A stretch of 64,000 bases of DNA from Amyelois transitella (lineage: Eukaryota; Arthropoda; Insecta; Lepidoptera; Pyralidae). Below are positions 36,111 through 47,070 of the stretch, one piece after another; position 1 is the stretch's first letter; each line of letters begins with the position of its first letter. The position numbers and the translations under genes are program-made. The stretch covers positions 5,855,501 through 5,919,500 of the forward strand of contig NC_083510.1 of the NCBI RefSeq assembly GCF_032362555.1, given 5' to 3'. The notes below the pieces were generated by a model that had not been told where the DNA came from, searched no databases, and saw nothing but the letters and a program-made list of their open reading frames with translations.

Positions 36111-37484
36111 TCAAATAAAAACCCAAATTAAAGTAAACTTAAATAACATGAGACTTGTCGTAATTTCCTCACTCTTCTAGCCGAAATATTGAAATATTGA
36201 ACATTGTGTATTAAACTATTGAAAGTTATCGAACTCCAGGCGTTGGTCCCTGGAAAGCATTTAAGTCTATGAACACGATCCTCAACTGGATGAGGCAGGT
36301 TTCTACATTAAGGGAGTCCCGTCTGACTTAACTCATATCGGATCATGGATATGAGTTAAGTCATCAAGTTAAGTCAAGTTATAGTCATCGGTCTATTGAA
36401 AATTGTCTAGCGTCAGTATATTATTAAAGTCAGTGTTCACCGTAATCGGTGAGATCATTGACTCATTGTGTAATAATTAATTTATATTGACACTAAATCG
36501 ACGTTGTTTCCGGATGAGTTAAATGTACCTCTATTTGTAACGTTTATCTTTATCTCGTTATTTGCATAAGATTGCTTTTGAAATAACTCGTAAAATGTAG
36601 ATAAATGACATATACATTAATCAAGTCAACGGCTTTTCCCGCGTGAATTGTCGGTACAGACAGAATTCTATTAAGTATTGAAATATTCTAGTTGATTCTG
36701 TGTAACAAAATTTTTTTTTAACAGTTCATAAAAAAATCATCAAAACTAATCAAAGCGTTCTTTTTCAATCCAATTAAATCATTTCTGCATACACATATTT
36801 CTCATATAATAGCTGGGGCCATAAAACACAAAATCCATAAAACAAAAAAGGAGAATATAAGAATATAATATTAAAACGAAAGGCAGGCTACAGGTGGCTT
36901 ACTAGTACCTACGCATGTTTGCACAACACACTCATTATTTTAAGAATATACTATAATCAACGTAGATTATTTCAATACGGGAAGTGATAGCGAGCGGGTC
37001 GACGACCGTTTAATCAAATATGTATACAGCTTCTCGGATATCGAGGTGACGCGTTCATTTGGTAGTCTCTCTTCATTATCATCATATGAAGATCAGTAGG
37101 TCAACAAAATCCTACTCAATAAAATACCTAGGTACGATACAAAAATTTTCATAAGTCTTTAATGATTATTAGGGCAGCATTTGACTAAACTTATAATTAC
37201 ACTCGTGTTTTTAATTTAATCAAGAAAAAAATATATATCATCTTGACACCAATAAACTTAATTGTAAACTAGATTAATTATTTTAAAACTGAAATCTAGA
37301 TAGTTAAACTAAATTAATTAATTGTCTCATAATTAGGTCATTCGTTATTGATATTTGTAGGCATAAAAGTCTACACACTCAAACATCTTTGAGTGCTTTA
37401 TTAAATATTTATTGGCAACAATTTACCTCTGTATGGCTACGTATACTCCATATTTTATACATACATGTCCAACAAATATAATGG

Positions 37485-37703
37485 TAATTTTATTTTATTA
37501 AAAATCATAAAAGCTTACTCTAAACTAAAATAAATTATAAATACAATACAATGTTTAATATTTATAATTATAAATATTAAACAGTGTATTGTATTTAATA
37601 CAATGTTTAATATTTATAATTATAAATATTAAACAGTGTATTGTATTTATAATTTATTTTAGTTTAGAGTAAGCTTTTATGATTTTTAATAAAATAAAAT
37701 TTT
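37485..37703. repeat. Perfect-looking 219-bp palindrome with nested palindromes in each arm
   Basis: The left arm (TTATTAAAAATCATAAAAGC, TTACTCTAAACTAAAATAAA) is mirrored by the right arm (TTTAGTTTAGAGTAAGCTTT) around a centre near 37594 in GTATTTAATAC. Each arm also holds its own palindrome, AATATTTATAATTATAAATATT. A further outer inverted pair, AAAATTTTATTGATG near 37697 and CATCAATAAAATTTT ending near 37763, follows. It is a foldback element or the product of an inverted duplication. Confidence 0.85.
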
Positions 37704-38171
37704 ATTGATGTTAGTATTGTTAATTTATTTATAATATAATTATATTACATCAATAAAATTTTTCGTTTTATAAGTACTTTTATGAGAAGGGGCTCTGCGG
37801 CTAAATTAAATTGAAAAACTATGCATAACTGTACGATACAACACGAGTAACTAACATCGACACTCATTTAATTACGCACGCATTAATTAAATTACATTCA
37901 TCCCACACCTAATGACATTATAGACTACCTTCACCTTTTTGAAGCTTTGACCTTTTCTACAAAAACTGCTGCTGTAGTCCGATCAGGGTCACGTAACTTA
38001 CAATAAAATAAGGTGTTATTAATTAAATCAGCCTATAAAATTAAGGTTTAACCTGGTAACAGATATCCAGAGCCATTTTTTACTTTACCCGCATTAAAGC
38101 CATACAATTTTGTTCCCGGTCTAGATTAACGCCCATTTTTATGAAGATAAACTTTAAATAGGATATGTACG

Positions 38172-38176
38172 AAAAG
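38172..38176. repeat. Target-site duplication AAAAG of the BEL/Pao element
   Basis: AAAAG directly precedes the 5' LTR, and the same five bases follow the 3' LTR at 46660-46664. This is the expected length for BEL/Pao integration and marks both ends of the insertion. Confidence 0.85.
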
Positions 38177-38440
38177 TGTTAGCGACACATTAAATTTAAC
38201 ATAGCGCACACTCAATAAACATTGTCATATTGTAGCACACTCATTAAGTATTGTATTGTATAGAACAAAAGAAGCGAGATCAAACAATACCCCCACCACG
38301 ACGGTCAATTGCATTAGATAGTACACTAGAAAGCGAATGAGCACTTTAGAGGCATATTTTAGATATTGTTATTATTATTTATGAAACCTAATTGATAAAC
38401 GATAACGCAGACCGTCATAGATAAGTGATAACGCTATTTT

Positions 38441-38448
38441 TATAAAAG
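38441..38448 (+). promoter_or_regulatory. TATA-box candidate TATAAAAG in the 5' LTR
   Basis: TATAAAAG lies 265 bases into the LTR and upstream of the AATAAA at 38802-38807, an order that suits a U3 promoter followed by a polyadenylation signal. The 3' LTR has the same motif. Confidence 0.5.
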
Positions 38449-38950
38449 TCAAGGACACGAGGTCAATAATTGGATTATGTTTTTTGATGTCAACAAATGT
38501 AAGTAAATTTCTCGAAAAGTTTATTGTTTATAGAAACGAAAGTATTGTAATAAGAAAGTATGATATATGTATTTTTGTATAACTTAGAATTTATTAGAAT
38601 CTTATATTGTATATTCGAGAAATATTTAAAAGTTGACAAGAAATTTTGATGAAAGCATAGGTTGAAGACAAACTTTTGTTAAAATCTCTTTGAGAAAGAA
38701 ATTGTCATATGTGAAAATTATTTTATATGATGAGAATTTTTGTTACTTTATTTGGAAAATGGAAATTGTTATGTTTTATTCATGTAAAATTGAGAAAAGT
38801 AAATAAATATCACCTAAGCGAAGCTATGCACAACACCAGAAATCGTCACGAAATTTGAGGTTCGCGTTAAGGTATTACTCCGACTTACAATAGTAAAATC
38901 GGCGGCAGAGGGCGTCGTAGTGCAATTGTTCCAGTTTAAAGTGAAAAATC

Positions 38951-39029
38951 AAGAAAAAGAAGACCTCAAGAAAGAAAAAGTCCTCAAGGAAGAAAAAGTC
39001 TTCAAGAAAGAAAAAGTCTTCAAGAAATT
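38951..39029. repeat. 18-bp purine-rich tandem repeats inside the LTR
   Basis: About four units of the type GAAAAAGTCTTCAAGAAA are arranged head to tail, with small changes (CCTCAAGGAA in one). The array is repeated in the 3' LTR at about 45996-46074. Confidence 0.8.
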
Positions 39030-39620
39030 AAGTCGGAATAATACCTCTTAGTGTAATAGTTTAATAGTGTTAGGAAATTAGTATAAGGTGTTGTGCGTGG
39101 TTAGTGGACGGACAAATTGTGTGTATTGTTTTCGTTTTTTAATTCTTCAATTAGTTTAGTGGTTTCTAATAAGACTTGAACATAGTGAGTAGGTATTCCA
39201 ATTAGTGATAGTGCTATTGGATTTCAGTGACTGAACCTTCAACCGTGAGTAATTCAGACTTTATTAAGTGACATAGACTTTAATTAGAGAGAGAGACTCA
39301 ATATTTAGTGATCATATAGTGAATAGACACTCAGTGAGTAAGGTCAATGACCCCACGTATAGTAGTTTTATTAACAATCAAGTGAAATTAGACATAGGCT
39401 TTTGGAAGAGGTTGATGACCCCATTTCTACACAACCTACCATCCGAGGATTCTTTGTTGGCCTCACTGCCGCGTCCGCAGCCGTTGACGTCATATACCAG
39501 CGGGGGGGGGGCGGACTTCTACTGGAGCGGAATTCGGGACTCCCTATAAGTGAAGGGGAGGCTAGGGGAGGCAGGTACCTAGTCAGGGTTATACTGTCAC
39601 CTCGACCCGCAACAAAGGCG

Positions 39621-39637
39621 TGGTCCTTCGAGCCGGA
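39621..39637 (+). other. Primer-binding site, complementary to the 3' end of tRNA-Tyr
   Basis: TGGTCCTTCGAGCCGGA begins six bases after the 5' LTR. Its complement ends in TCGAAGGACCA, matching the acceptor end of insect tRNA-Tyr as I know it. The position and TGG start are those expected for reverse transcription priming. Confidence 0.75.
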
Positions 39638-39655
39638 TCTTCAATACCTTTCAAA

Positions 39656-42600
39656 ATGCCAGTAACGAGAAGCCAGAAAGGCAAAATGGAACCATTACGT
39701 CCACCTACTACAACAAGTGAGGAAACAGGCACAACACATAGAACTCCTACAAGTCGAGGAACTACAAGTGGAACTGAGGACTCCACAAACACAAGCATGC
39801 AAACTGGAACGCGAGAACAAGCACTACCGGGAAGCACGATGACATTAGTTCCAATGGAACCGAGAGATAGCGAGCCTACGCAGACAACGCGCTCCCCATC
39901 TAGGAGCAAGAGAGCAGGAACAAGCAAGTCAGTGAAAACAAGAAGGAAACTTCAATTGGAAAAAGAAATTGCGGAACTCAAATTGGAACAAATAAAAGCA
40001 GAAACCGCGAAAAGGGAAGCAGAGGCGAAACTTCTTGAGGAAGAATCTGATTCCGACCTAGAGGAACCAGAGGACAGGGCGGATCGTGTACGAAGTTGGA
40101 TGGCTGGCACACAAGACAACGCGTCATGTATGGAAGTTCCATTCAACAGAAATGAGGATCTACCAATGAACAACCTCGCTTCAGCTATAGCAGCGGCATT
40201 CGAAAAAGCTACTTCGAAACACAAACCGTTGCCACCGAAGTACATGTTTGAGTTACCAACATTTAATGGAGATAGTGCAGAATGGCTAGCTTTCCTAACA
40301 GTATACACCGAAACATCTACTATGTTTTCGGCAGTTCAGAATATGGCTCGACTAAGAAAAAGCATCGTGGGACAAGCAAGAGAAGCAGTGAAAAATATAT
40401 TGTATTCGGATTCTCAACCCAATGACGTCATGGAAGCATTAAGGAGAAGATTCGGTAGAGCGGACTTATTAGTCACAGCCGAATTAGACAAATTAAGGGC
40501 GCTTCCTCGTGTAAGTGAAAATGTACAAGAACTTAGTGCATTCTCATGTAAAGTCAACAACAGTGTGACAAGTATCAAAGGGTTAAAGAAAAACAAGTAC
40601 CTACACTCACCGGAAATAGTGAAACAAATCACGGAAAAATTACCAGCGTTTATTCAATTTAGATGGTGCGATTATATCGCACAATACGACGAAGATGAAC
40701 CTGATCTCGAAATACTAGCCAACTTCCTGAACAAAGAAACCGATAGAAGTGTTGTGCTGCTATCAAACGAAAAGAAGAAAGTGATACAACCAAAGAGGCA
40801 GTCAGCACACGTAGCAGTTGAACAACCCATGAGAAGGGGAATTCAATGTATTCAATGCAAAGGAGATCACTATTTTTCGGAATGCAAAGAATTGAAAAAC
40901 GCAAGTATCGACGAAAGGTGGGAAATGGTAAAAAAGTTAAAAGTTTGCTTCAATTGCCTAAGAGGACGACATCGAAAAGATGATTGCAGGTCTAGACCCT
41001 GCCGACAATGTAAGAGATTACACCATGCGCTTCTTCATAAGGAATATAAGAAAGAAAACAGTACATATGAAAAGAAGAAAGAAGAAGCTAGTGTTACTGG
41101 AACTGTCAACACTTTGAAAACACCACAAGCGCTATTGAAAATAATGCCCGTACAGCTATACGGGCCAACGAAATCTGTGAAAATATTAGCACTTCTGGAT
41201 GAAGGTTCGACAGTCACATTGCTGGACGAAGCTACAGCAAAAGAAATAGGAGCAACAGGACCGAAAGAAATCCTTGCTCTAGAAACAGTTGGTGGAAATA
41301 CGATAAGAAACACGGATTCTGAAAGAATCAATTTGAAGATTCAAGGCGTCCACCAACGGAAGAAAATGAACATAAATAACGTGAGAACAATTAAAGAAAT
41401 CCAGTTGTCACCGCAAACAGTGGATAGGGCGAGATTGGAAGCCTGTCCACACCTGAAGCCTCTTATCGACAAAATATGTTACGAAGACATGCCTCCGAAA
41501 ATGTTAATAGGTCAGGACAATTGGGAACTGATCGTATCGAGACACACTAGGAAACGCAAGAAGGACGAACCCGTTGCTTCATTCACGAAGCTGGGATGGG
41601 TATTACATGGTTGCGATGGTGGGATAGCGAAACAAGTACAGTTTATGAGATGTGCGCATCTGAAAAGTCAAGACGACAATTTGGATGCCATAATTAAAGA
41701 ACACTTCGCAATAGAAGCACTAGGTGTCACTGAAAGGAAGCCATCGTCTGACATTGAAGAGAGAGCAACAAAGAAATTAGAAGAAGTCGTGCGAAAAGTT
41801 GCTGTCGATAAATACGAAGCGGGATTAATCTGGAAAGCGGAAGACGAAACTCTTCCAGACAATCGATCAACTGCGGAAAGCAGAATGAGAAACTTAGAGA
41901 AAAAGTTGGATAAAGATCCTGAATTGAAAGCCGACTACGAGAAACAGATACAACATTTGTTGGATTCAGACTACGCAGAAGAAGCTCCGAAACATAGTAC
42001 ATCCACGAGATTGTGGTACTTACCGCACTTCGCCGTCACTCACCCAACGAAAAAGAAAAGAAGGATAGTATTTGATGCAGCAGCAAGATCCAATGGGAAG
42101 TGTCTGAACGACGCGCTCTTATCTGGACCGGATCTGCTACAATCATTATGGGGTGTGTTAATACGCTTTCGTCAAGGTCCTATAGCAGTCGTAGCTGACA
42201 TTAAAGAGATGTTCCTGCAAATCCTTATGAGAGAAGACGACAGAGATAGTTTGCGATTCTTATGGAGAGGAGGCGACAGGACAGGACCAATGAAAGAGTA
42301 TCGTCTTAAAACTGTAATATTCGGAGCGGCCTCATCACCCAGTACAGCAATATTTGTGAAAAACAAAAACGCGAAAGACAACGGACAAGGGCACCATGAG
42401 GCCATCAAAGCGATAGAAAAGAATCATTACATGGACGATTATCTACAAAGTTTTTGGGAAGAAGAACATGCGGTAGAAGTCGCCACGACAGTCGACGAAA
42501 TACATAAGAAAGCAAGTTTCCATTTAAGAGGATGGGCATCCAACCGTCCTAATGTATTGAAAAGGATCAACGGAGACAATAGCTTGGAAAAGGAATTAGA

Positions 42601-45097
42601 ACTTGGTCAGCAAGAAGAGAAAACGCTCGGAATGAAATGGAAAGTGCAAGAAGACTGCTTTTCATTTCGAGTAGCAATGAGAAACGTACCAAGGGAAATT
42701 TTACGAGGAGAAAAGACCCCTACGAAAAGACAAGTGGTCAGCGCAATCATGTCAACATTTGATCCCTTGGGATTAATAGCTCCAGTTCTTATTCAAGGTA
42801 AGAAACTAATGCAGAATATCTGGAGAAGCGGAGTTGGATGGGACACCGAAATTTTGGCATCAGAGGAAGACGAATGGCGTAAATACTTACAACATATGAA
42901 GACAATAGAAGAGCTCACAATACCACGATGCATCTCTCCTCACCACACCGAGGGAGAGCTACACGTCTTCACGGATGCAAGCGAAACGTCCTATGCAGCC
43001 TCAGCATATTGGAAAACGATAGAAGAAGATGCGAAAACCTCGTTGATCGCAGCAAAGAACAGGGTAACTCCTCTAAAACCGATATCCGTTCCAAGACTGG
43101 AACTTCAAGCAGCATTGTTAAGTTGCAGACTAGCGCGCGCAATTGAAAAAGAAATGGATCTGACGGTAGTAAAAAAGACTTTTTGGACAGACTCAACGAC
43201 GGTTCTTTCATGGATCAAATCAGACCCGAGGACATTTAAGACGTTCGTGGCACATCGCTTGGCCGAAATCGAAGAACTTTCGAAACCACAAGATTGGAGA
43301 TGGGTACCGACAAACCAAAACCCGGCTGACGATGCGACCAGGGATGTGCCCGAAAACTTCAACGAAAGACACAGATGGTTTGAAGGGCCTGAATTCTTAA
43401 AACAATCTGAGGAACATTGGCCGAAGCCGAAAGAAATCAAGAGAGAACCGCACGAAGAGGACAAGAAGATTGAAAAAGTAGCAACAACGAGACAGAAAGA
43501 GTTTTCTACGCCAGATCCGAAAAGATTTTCAAGTTGGAATAGACTCCTAAGGTCCACGGCAAGAGTGGTTCAATTCGTCGAAATATTAAGAAATAATAAG
43601 CAAGAAAAAGAGAAAGTCAACGCGACTAAGAAAGATGAACCATGGAGGAAGAACAGAAAAAGGAAGAAGACTCCAATTGTTCTAAAAAAGATTTCAAAAG
43701 AGCAACAAAAACTCTTTATTCCGTTGGAAACGCATCAGTTAGCGAAAGCAGAGGCACTATTGATGCGACGAAGTCAAGACGAAAGTTTCAAAGCCGAAAT
43801 AGATACGTTGAGAAAAGGTCAACATTTAACGAAAAGTCAGAAGCTGCATAATTTAGATATAGTCGAAATCGACGGAATACTTCGATTGAAAGGAAGAATT
43901 AACGCCGTCGAAGGAACACAACAAGAAAAGAACCCGATAGTATTAGATAAACGGGATTGGATAACACGACTGCTTATCCAACATTACCACAATGTGTTCC
44001 ATCACGGAAACCACGCTACTGTCATCAACGAATTAAGACAAAGATATTGGATCGTGGGAATAAGAGCAGCAGTACGATCAATCGCGCACCTCTGTCAATG
44101 GTGCAAAGTAAGAAAGTCCATGCCGACGACGATACCGATGGGAGATCTGCCTCCAGAAAGACTGTCTCACAACAGTCACCCGTTCACTTGCACAGCTGTA
44201 GATTGCTTCGGACCGATGACCATTACCATTGGGAGAAGACATGAAAAACGATGGGGCGCACTGTTCACCTGTCTCACAACCAGAGCAGTGCACGTAGAGT
44301 TGGCTACATCGCTGTCAACCGACTCCATGATCATGGCCCTGAGAAGATTCGCCGCGAGAAGAGGTATGCCAAAAGTAATCTATAGTGACAATGGTACTAA
44401 TTTTGTGGGTGCCAACAGAGAATTGAAAGAAGCTGTAGAAGCATTGAAGAAAGAAGAGGTAGAGGCAGCCGCGGACAACATTGGCGTCAGGTGGAAATTC
44501 ATACCGCCTGGTGCTCCGAACATGGGAGGAGCGTGGGAGAGACTGGTACGGTCCGTTAAGACTTCACTGACGGCCGTGCTCAAAGAGAAGAATCCTTCAG
44601 AAGAGACGCTACACACTCTTCTGCTTGAGGTCGAGCACATTATCAACTCTCGACCTCTCACCGAACTGGAAGACTGCACCAATCCAGAGTCACTCACGCC
44701 CAACCACTTCCTCATTGGGCGATCCTGCGGCGCGCCTAGGCTGGGCGCGTTCTCCGATTCCGATCTTGTCGGAAAACCTTCGTGGAAGACTTCGCAGCGG
44801 CTAGCGGACCACTTCTGGTCTCGCTGGCTGAAAGAATATCTTCCTGGCTTGCTGCCACGGAGGAACGTCGGCCAGCCAACCCGAGACATCCGATGTGGGG
44901 ACATCGTAGCAGTCCTGGATCCTGCCTTACCGCGAGGCACGTGGCCTCGCGGGAGGGTAGTGCGCACGCTGCCGGGCCCCGACGACCGGACCAGAGTCGT
45001 TGATGTGGCTACCGGTGGTGGCATTCTGCGACGGCCAGCTTCGAAGCTAGTGGTGATAGTGCCAGTGAATAGTGAAAACAAAGCAGAGCAAAAGTGA
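39656..45097 (+). CDS. BEL/Pao gag-pol polyprotein
   Basis: The first ATG after the primer-binding site (39656) opens a frame of 1813 residues ending TGA at 45095-45097. Order: basic N-terminus, Glu/Lys-rich coiled coil at about 95-140, gag-like region with FNGDSAEWLAF near 200, CCHC zinc knuckles from Cys398 (CX2CX3HX4C, then CX2CX4HX4C), aspartic protease with LLDEGS at Asp515, reverse transcriptase with Asp848 and YMDD at 925-928, RNase H with FTDAS at Asp1107, integrase with an HHCC zinc site and catalytic Asp1516, Asp1578 and Glu1628. It supplies capsid, processing, copying and integration functions. All recognisable catalytic residues are present and no break was seen. Gag and pol are fused in one frame, usual for BEL/Pao. 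Unlike neighbouring insect DNA, the adenine-rich coding strand is dense in Lys and Glu codons. Confidence 0.95.
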   Translation: MPVTRSQKGKMEPLRPPTTTSEETGTTHRTPTSRGTTSGTEDSTNTSMQTGTREQALPGSTMTLVPMEPRDSEPTQTTRSPSRSKRAGTSKSVKTRRKLQLEKEIAELKLEQIKAETAKREAEAKLLEEESDSDLEEPEDRADRVRSWMAGTQDNASCMEVPFNRNEDLPMNNLASAIAAAFEKATSKHKPLPPKYMFELPTFNGDSAEWLAFLTVYTETSTMFSAVQNMARLRKSIVGQAREAVKNILYSDSQPNDVMEALRRRFGRADLLVTAELDKLRALPRVSENVQELSAFSCKVNNSVTSIKGLKKNKYLHSPEIVKQITEKLPAFIQFRWCDYIAQYDEDEPDLEILANFLNKETDRSVVLLSNEKKKVIQPKRQSAHVAVEQPMRRGIQCIQCKGDHYFSECKELKNASIDERWEMVKKLKVCFNCLRGRHRKDDCRSRPCRQCKRLHHALLHKEYKKENSTYEKKKEEASVTGTVNTLKTPQALLKIMPVQLYGPTKSVKILALLDEGSTVTLLDEATAKEIGATGPKEILALETVGGNTIRNTDSERINLKIQGVHQRKKMNINNVRTIKEIQLSPQTVDRARLEACPHLKPLIDKICYEDMPPKMLIGQDNWELIVSRHTRKRKKDEPVASFTKLGWVLHGCDGGIAKQVQFMRCAHLKSQDDNLDAIIKEHFAIEALGVTERKPSSDIEERATKKLEEVVRKVAVDKYEAGLIWKAEDETLPDNRSTAESRMRNLEKKLDKDPELKADYEKQIQHLLDSDYAEEAPKHSTSTRLWYLPHFAVTHPTKKKRRIVFDAAARSNGKCLNDALLSGPDLLQSLWGVLIRFRQGPIAVVADIKEMFLQILMREDDRDSLRFLWRGGDRTGPMKEYRLKTVIFGAASSPSTAIFVKNKNAKDNGQGHHEAIKAIEKNHYMDDYLQSFWEEEHAVEVATTVDEIHKKASFHLRGWASNRPNVLKRINGDNSLEKELELGQQEEKTLGMKWKVQEDCFSFRVAMRNVPREILRGEKTPTKRQVVSAIMSTFDPLGLIAPVLIQGKKLMQNIWRSGVGWDTEILASEEDEWRKYLQHMKTIEELTIPRCISPHHTEGELHVFTDASETSYAASAYWKTIEEDAKTSLIAAKNRVTPLKPISVPRLELQAALLSCRLARAIEKEMDLTVVKKTFWTDSTTVLSWIKSDPRTFKTFVAHRLAEIEELSKPQDWRWVPTNQNPADDATRDVPENFNERHRWFEGPEFLKQSEEHWPKPKEIKREPHEEDKKIEKVATTRQKEFSTPDPKRFSSWNRLLRSTARVVQFVEILRNNKQEKEKVNATKKDEPWRKNRKRKKTPIVLKKISKEQQKLFIPLETHQLAKAEALLMRRSQDESFKAEIDTLRKGQHLTKSQKLHNLDIVEIDGILRLKGRINAVEGTQQEKNPIVLDKRDWITRLLIQHYHNVFHHGNHATVINELRQRYWIVGIRAAVRSIAHLCQWCKVRKSMPTTIPMGDLPPERLSHNSHPFTCTAVDCFGPMTITIGRRHEKRWGALFTCLTTRAVHVELATSLSTDSMIMALRRFAARRGMPKVIYSDNGTNFVGANRELKEAVEALKKEEVEAAADNIGVRWKFIPPGAPNMGGAWERLVRSVKTSLTAVLKEKNPSEETLHTLLLEVEHIINSRPLTELEDCTNPESLTPNHFLIGRSCGAPRLGAFSDSDLVGKPSWKTSQRLADHFWSRWLKEYLPGLLPRRNVGQPTRDIRCGDIVAVLDPALPRGTWPRGRVVRTLPGPDDRTRVVDVATGGGILRRPASKLVVIVPVNSENKAEQK

Positions 45098-45210
45098 AAT
45101 TTAGTGAAAGTAAAAGTGAAATAAAAGTGCATGGACATTATAGCAAAGATGTAATAGCATAAGTAGAATAAGAAACGTTTGATGTCGCTTCAAGAGTTTG
45201 TGCGCAGCAC

Positions 45211-45220
45211 GAGGGAGAGT
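45211..45220 (+). other. Polypurine tract candidate before the 3' LTR
   Basis: GAGGGAGAGT directly precedes the 3' LTR (one T lies between). This is the expected place for plus-strand priming. Confidence 0.6.
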
Positions 45221-45221
45221 T

Positions 45222-46659
45222 TGTTAGCGACACATTAAATTTAACATAGCGCACACTCAATAAACATTGTCATATTGTAGCACACTCATTAAGTATTGTA
45301 TTGTATAGAACAAAAGAAGCGAGATCAAACAATACCCCCACCACGACGGTCAATTGCATTAGATAGTACACTAGAAAGCGAATGAGCACTTTAGAGGCAT
45401 ATTTTAGATATTGTTATTATTATTTATGAAACCTAATTGATAAACGATAACGCAGACCGTCATAGATAAGTGATAACGCTATTTTTATAAAAGTCAAGGA
45501 CACGAGGTCAATAATTGGATTATGTTTTTTGATGTCAACAAATGTAAGTAAATTTCTCGAAAAGTTTATTGTTTATAGAAACGAAAGTATTGTAATAAGA
45601 AAGTATGATATATGTATTTTTGTATAACTTAGAATTTATTAGAATCTTATATTGTATATTCGAGAAATATTTAAAAGTTGACAAGAAATTTTGATGAAAG
45701 CATAGGTTGAAGACAAACTTTTGTTAAAATCTCTTTGAGAAAGAAATTGTCATATGTGAAAATTATTTTATATGATGAGAATTTTTGTTACTTTATTTGG
45801 AAAATGGAAATTGTTATGTTTTATTCATGTAAAATTGAGAAAAGTAAATAAATATCACCTAAGCGAAGCTATGCACAACACCAGAAATCGTCACGAAATT
45901 TGAGGTTCGCGTTAAGGTATTACTCCGACTTACAATAGTAAAATCGGCGGCAGAGGGCGTCGTAGTGCAATTGTTCCAGTTTAAAGTGAAAAATCAAGAA
46001 AAAGAAGACCTCAAGAAAGAAAAAGTCCTCAAGGAAGAAAAAGTCTTCAAGAAAGAAAAAGTCTTCAAGAAATTAAGTCGGAATAATACCTCTTAGTGTA
46101 ATAGTTTAATAGTGTTAGGAAATTAGTATAAGGTGTTGTGCGTGGTTAGTGGACGGACAAATTGTGTGTATTGTTTTCGTTTTTTAATTCTTCAATTAGT
46201 TTAGTGGTTTCTAATAAGACTTGAACATAGTGAGTAGGTATTCCAATTAGTGATAGTGCTATTGGATTTCAGTGACTGAACCTTCAACCGTGAGTAATTC
46301 AGACTTTATTAAGTGACATAGACTTTAATTAGAGAGAGAGACTCAATATTTAGTGATCATATAGTGAATAGACACTCAGTGAGTAAGGTCAATGACCCCA
46401 CGTATAGTAGTTTTATTAACAATCAAGTGAAATTAGACATAGGCTTTTGGAAGAGGTTGATGACCCCATTTCTACACAACCTACCATCCGAGGATTCTTT
46501 GTTGGCCTCACTGCCGCGTCCGCAGCCGTTGACGTCATATACCAGCGGGGGGGGGGCGGACTTCTACTGGAGCGGAATTCGGGACTCCCTATAAGTGAAG
46601 GGGAGGCTAGGGGAGGCAGGTACCTAGTCAGGGTTATACTGTCACCTCGACCCGCAACA
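45222..46659 (+). repeat. 3' LTR of the BEL/Pao element
   Basis: It has the same length (1438 bp) and, as far as I can read, the same sequence as 38177-39614, including the 18-bp array and the run of G near 46545. It is followed by the AAAAG target duplication at 46660-46664. Confidence 0.95.
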
Positions 46660-46967
46660 AAAAGTAAATCTCCTAAATCTAGCCTTTGGTAAGATCCATT
46701 AAAAGGCGCAAATTGCGTGGATGACTTAAATTAATCTTCACGTCCACGTAAATTCTTCACGTAAATTCATTACTCATGTTATCTCCTGCTTACAATATAA
46801 GATCTTCGCACTTAACTTTTAAATGTGTTAAATTATTTTCTTACATTATCTTTTACGTGAGGATTCGCTCTCGTGGGATAAGTGCAGTCCGTGCAGAAAA
46901 AAGTAGCTTAAGTTACTCTTCAAAGTTTTTGTTTACTCTTCAAAGTTTGTTTGTCTCTGTAACAAGT

Positions 46968-47070
46968 TGACGGCCTCTGTGGCGAAGCGCTAATGCGCTT
47001 ATTGCGACACCGGAGGTCCGGGGATTGCGAAAAAAGAAAACACGCGGATGAAGTCGCGGGCAAAAGCTTG
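46968..47070 (+). repeat. tRNA-derived SINE remnant joined to a GTCGCGGGCAAAAGC tail
   Basis: GACGGCCTCTGTGGCGAAGC and GACACCGGAGGTCCGGGGAT resemble the tRNA-like head at 49613-49689 but with a damaged B box. The tail ACGCGGATGAAGTCGCGGGC resembles the end of the repeat at 2647-3030. Confidence 0.6.

Larger units (their letters stand above)
36111..38176. other. Intergenic AT-rich DNA left of the BEL/Pao element
   Basis: No gene is recognised. A short ATGAGTTAAGTCA-type inverted and direct repetition occurs at 36325-36385, and a large palindrome at 37485-37703. The sequence just before 38177 is continuous in sense with that after 46664 once the retrotransposon is removed. Confidence 0.5.
38177..39614 (+). 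repeat. 5' LTR of the BEL/Pao element
   Basis: It starts TGTTAGCGACAC and ends GACCCGCAACA. It contains a TATA-box candidate at 38441-38448, AATAAA at 38802-38807, an 18-bp purine-rich tandem array at 38951-39029, and a pair of inverted repeats around that array (38869-38886 and 39030-39047, one mismatch). Confidence 0.95.
38177..46659 (+). mobile_element. Complete BEL/Pao LTR retrotransposon
   Basis: The 8483-bp element is bounded by 1438-bp direct LTRs that begin TGTTAG and end CAACA and are flanked by AAAAG duplications. In order it carries a 5' LTR, primer-binding site, one long gag-pol frame without stops or frameshifts, a purine-rich tract and a 3' LTR. There is no envelope-like gene. 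I found no difference between the LTRs when reading them side by side, which implies a recent insertion and possibly a mobile copy. It sits between the TSP1-trypsin gene and the C2-domain gene, not inside either visible coding region. Confidence 0.96.

Noticed and set aside
39319..39665. Short open frames at the 3' end of each LTR (also at 46364-46692)
   Set aside because: They are duplicates of the same LTR sequence, precede the gag start and lack any gag-like feature.
44380..45138. 252-residue open frame on the minus strand at the end of the retrotransposon
   Set aside because: It is antisense to the integrase part of gag-pol, whose frame and catalytic residues are clear. The antisense frame has no recognisable domain.
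38177..46659. Segmental duplication of about 1.4 kb
   Set aside because: The two copies are LTRs: TG...CA ends, target duplication, primer site and gag-pol frame between them.
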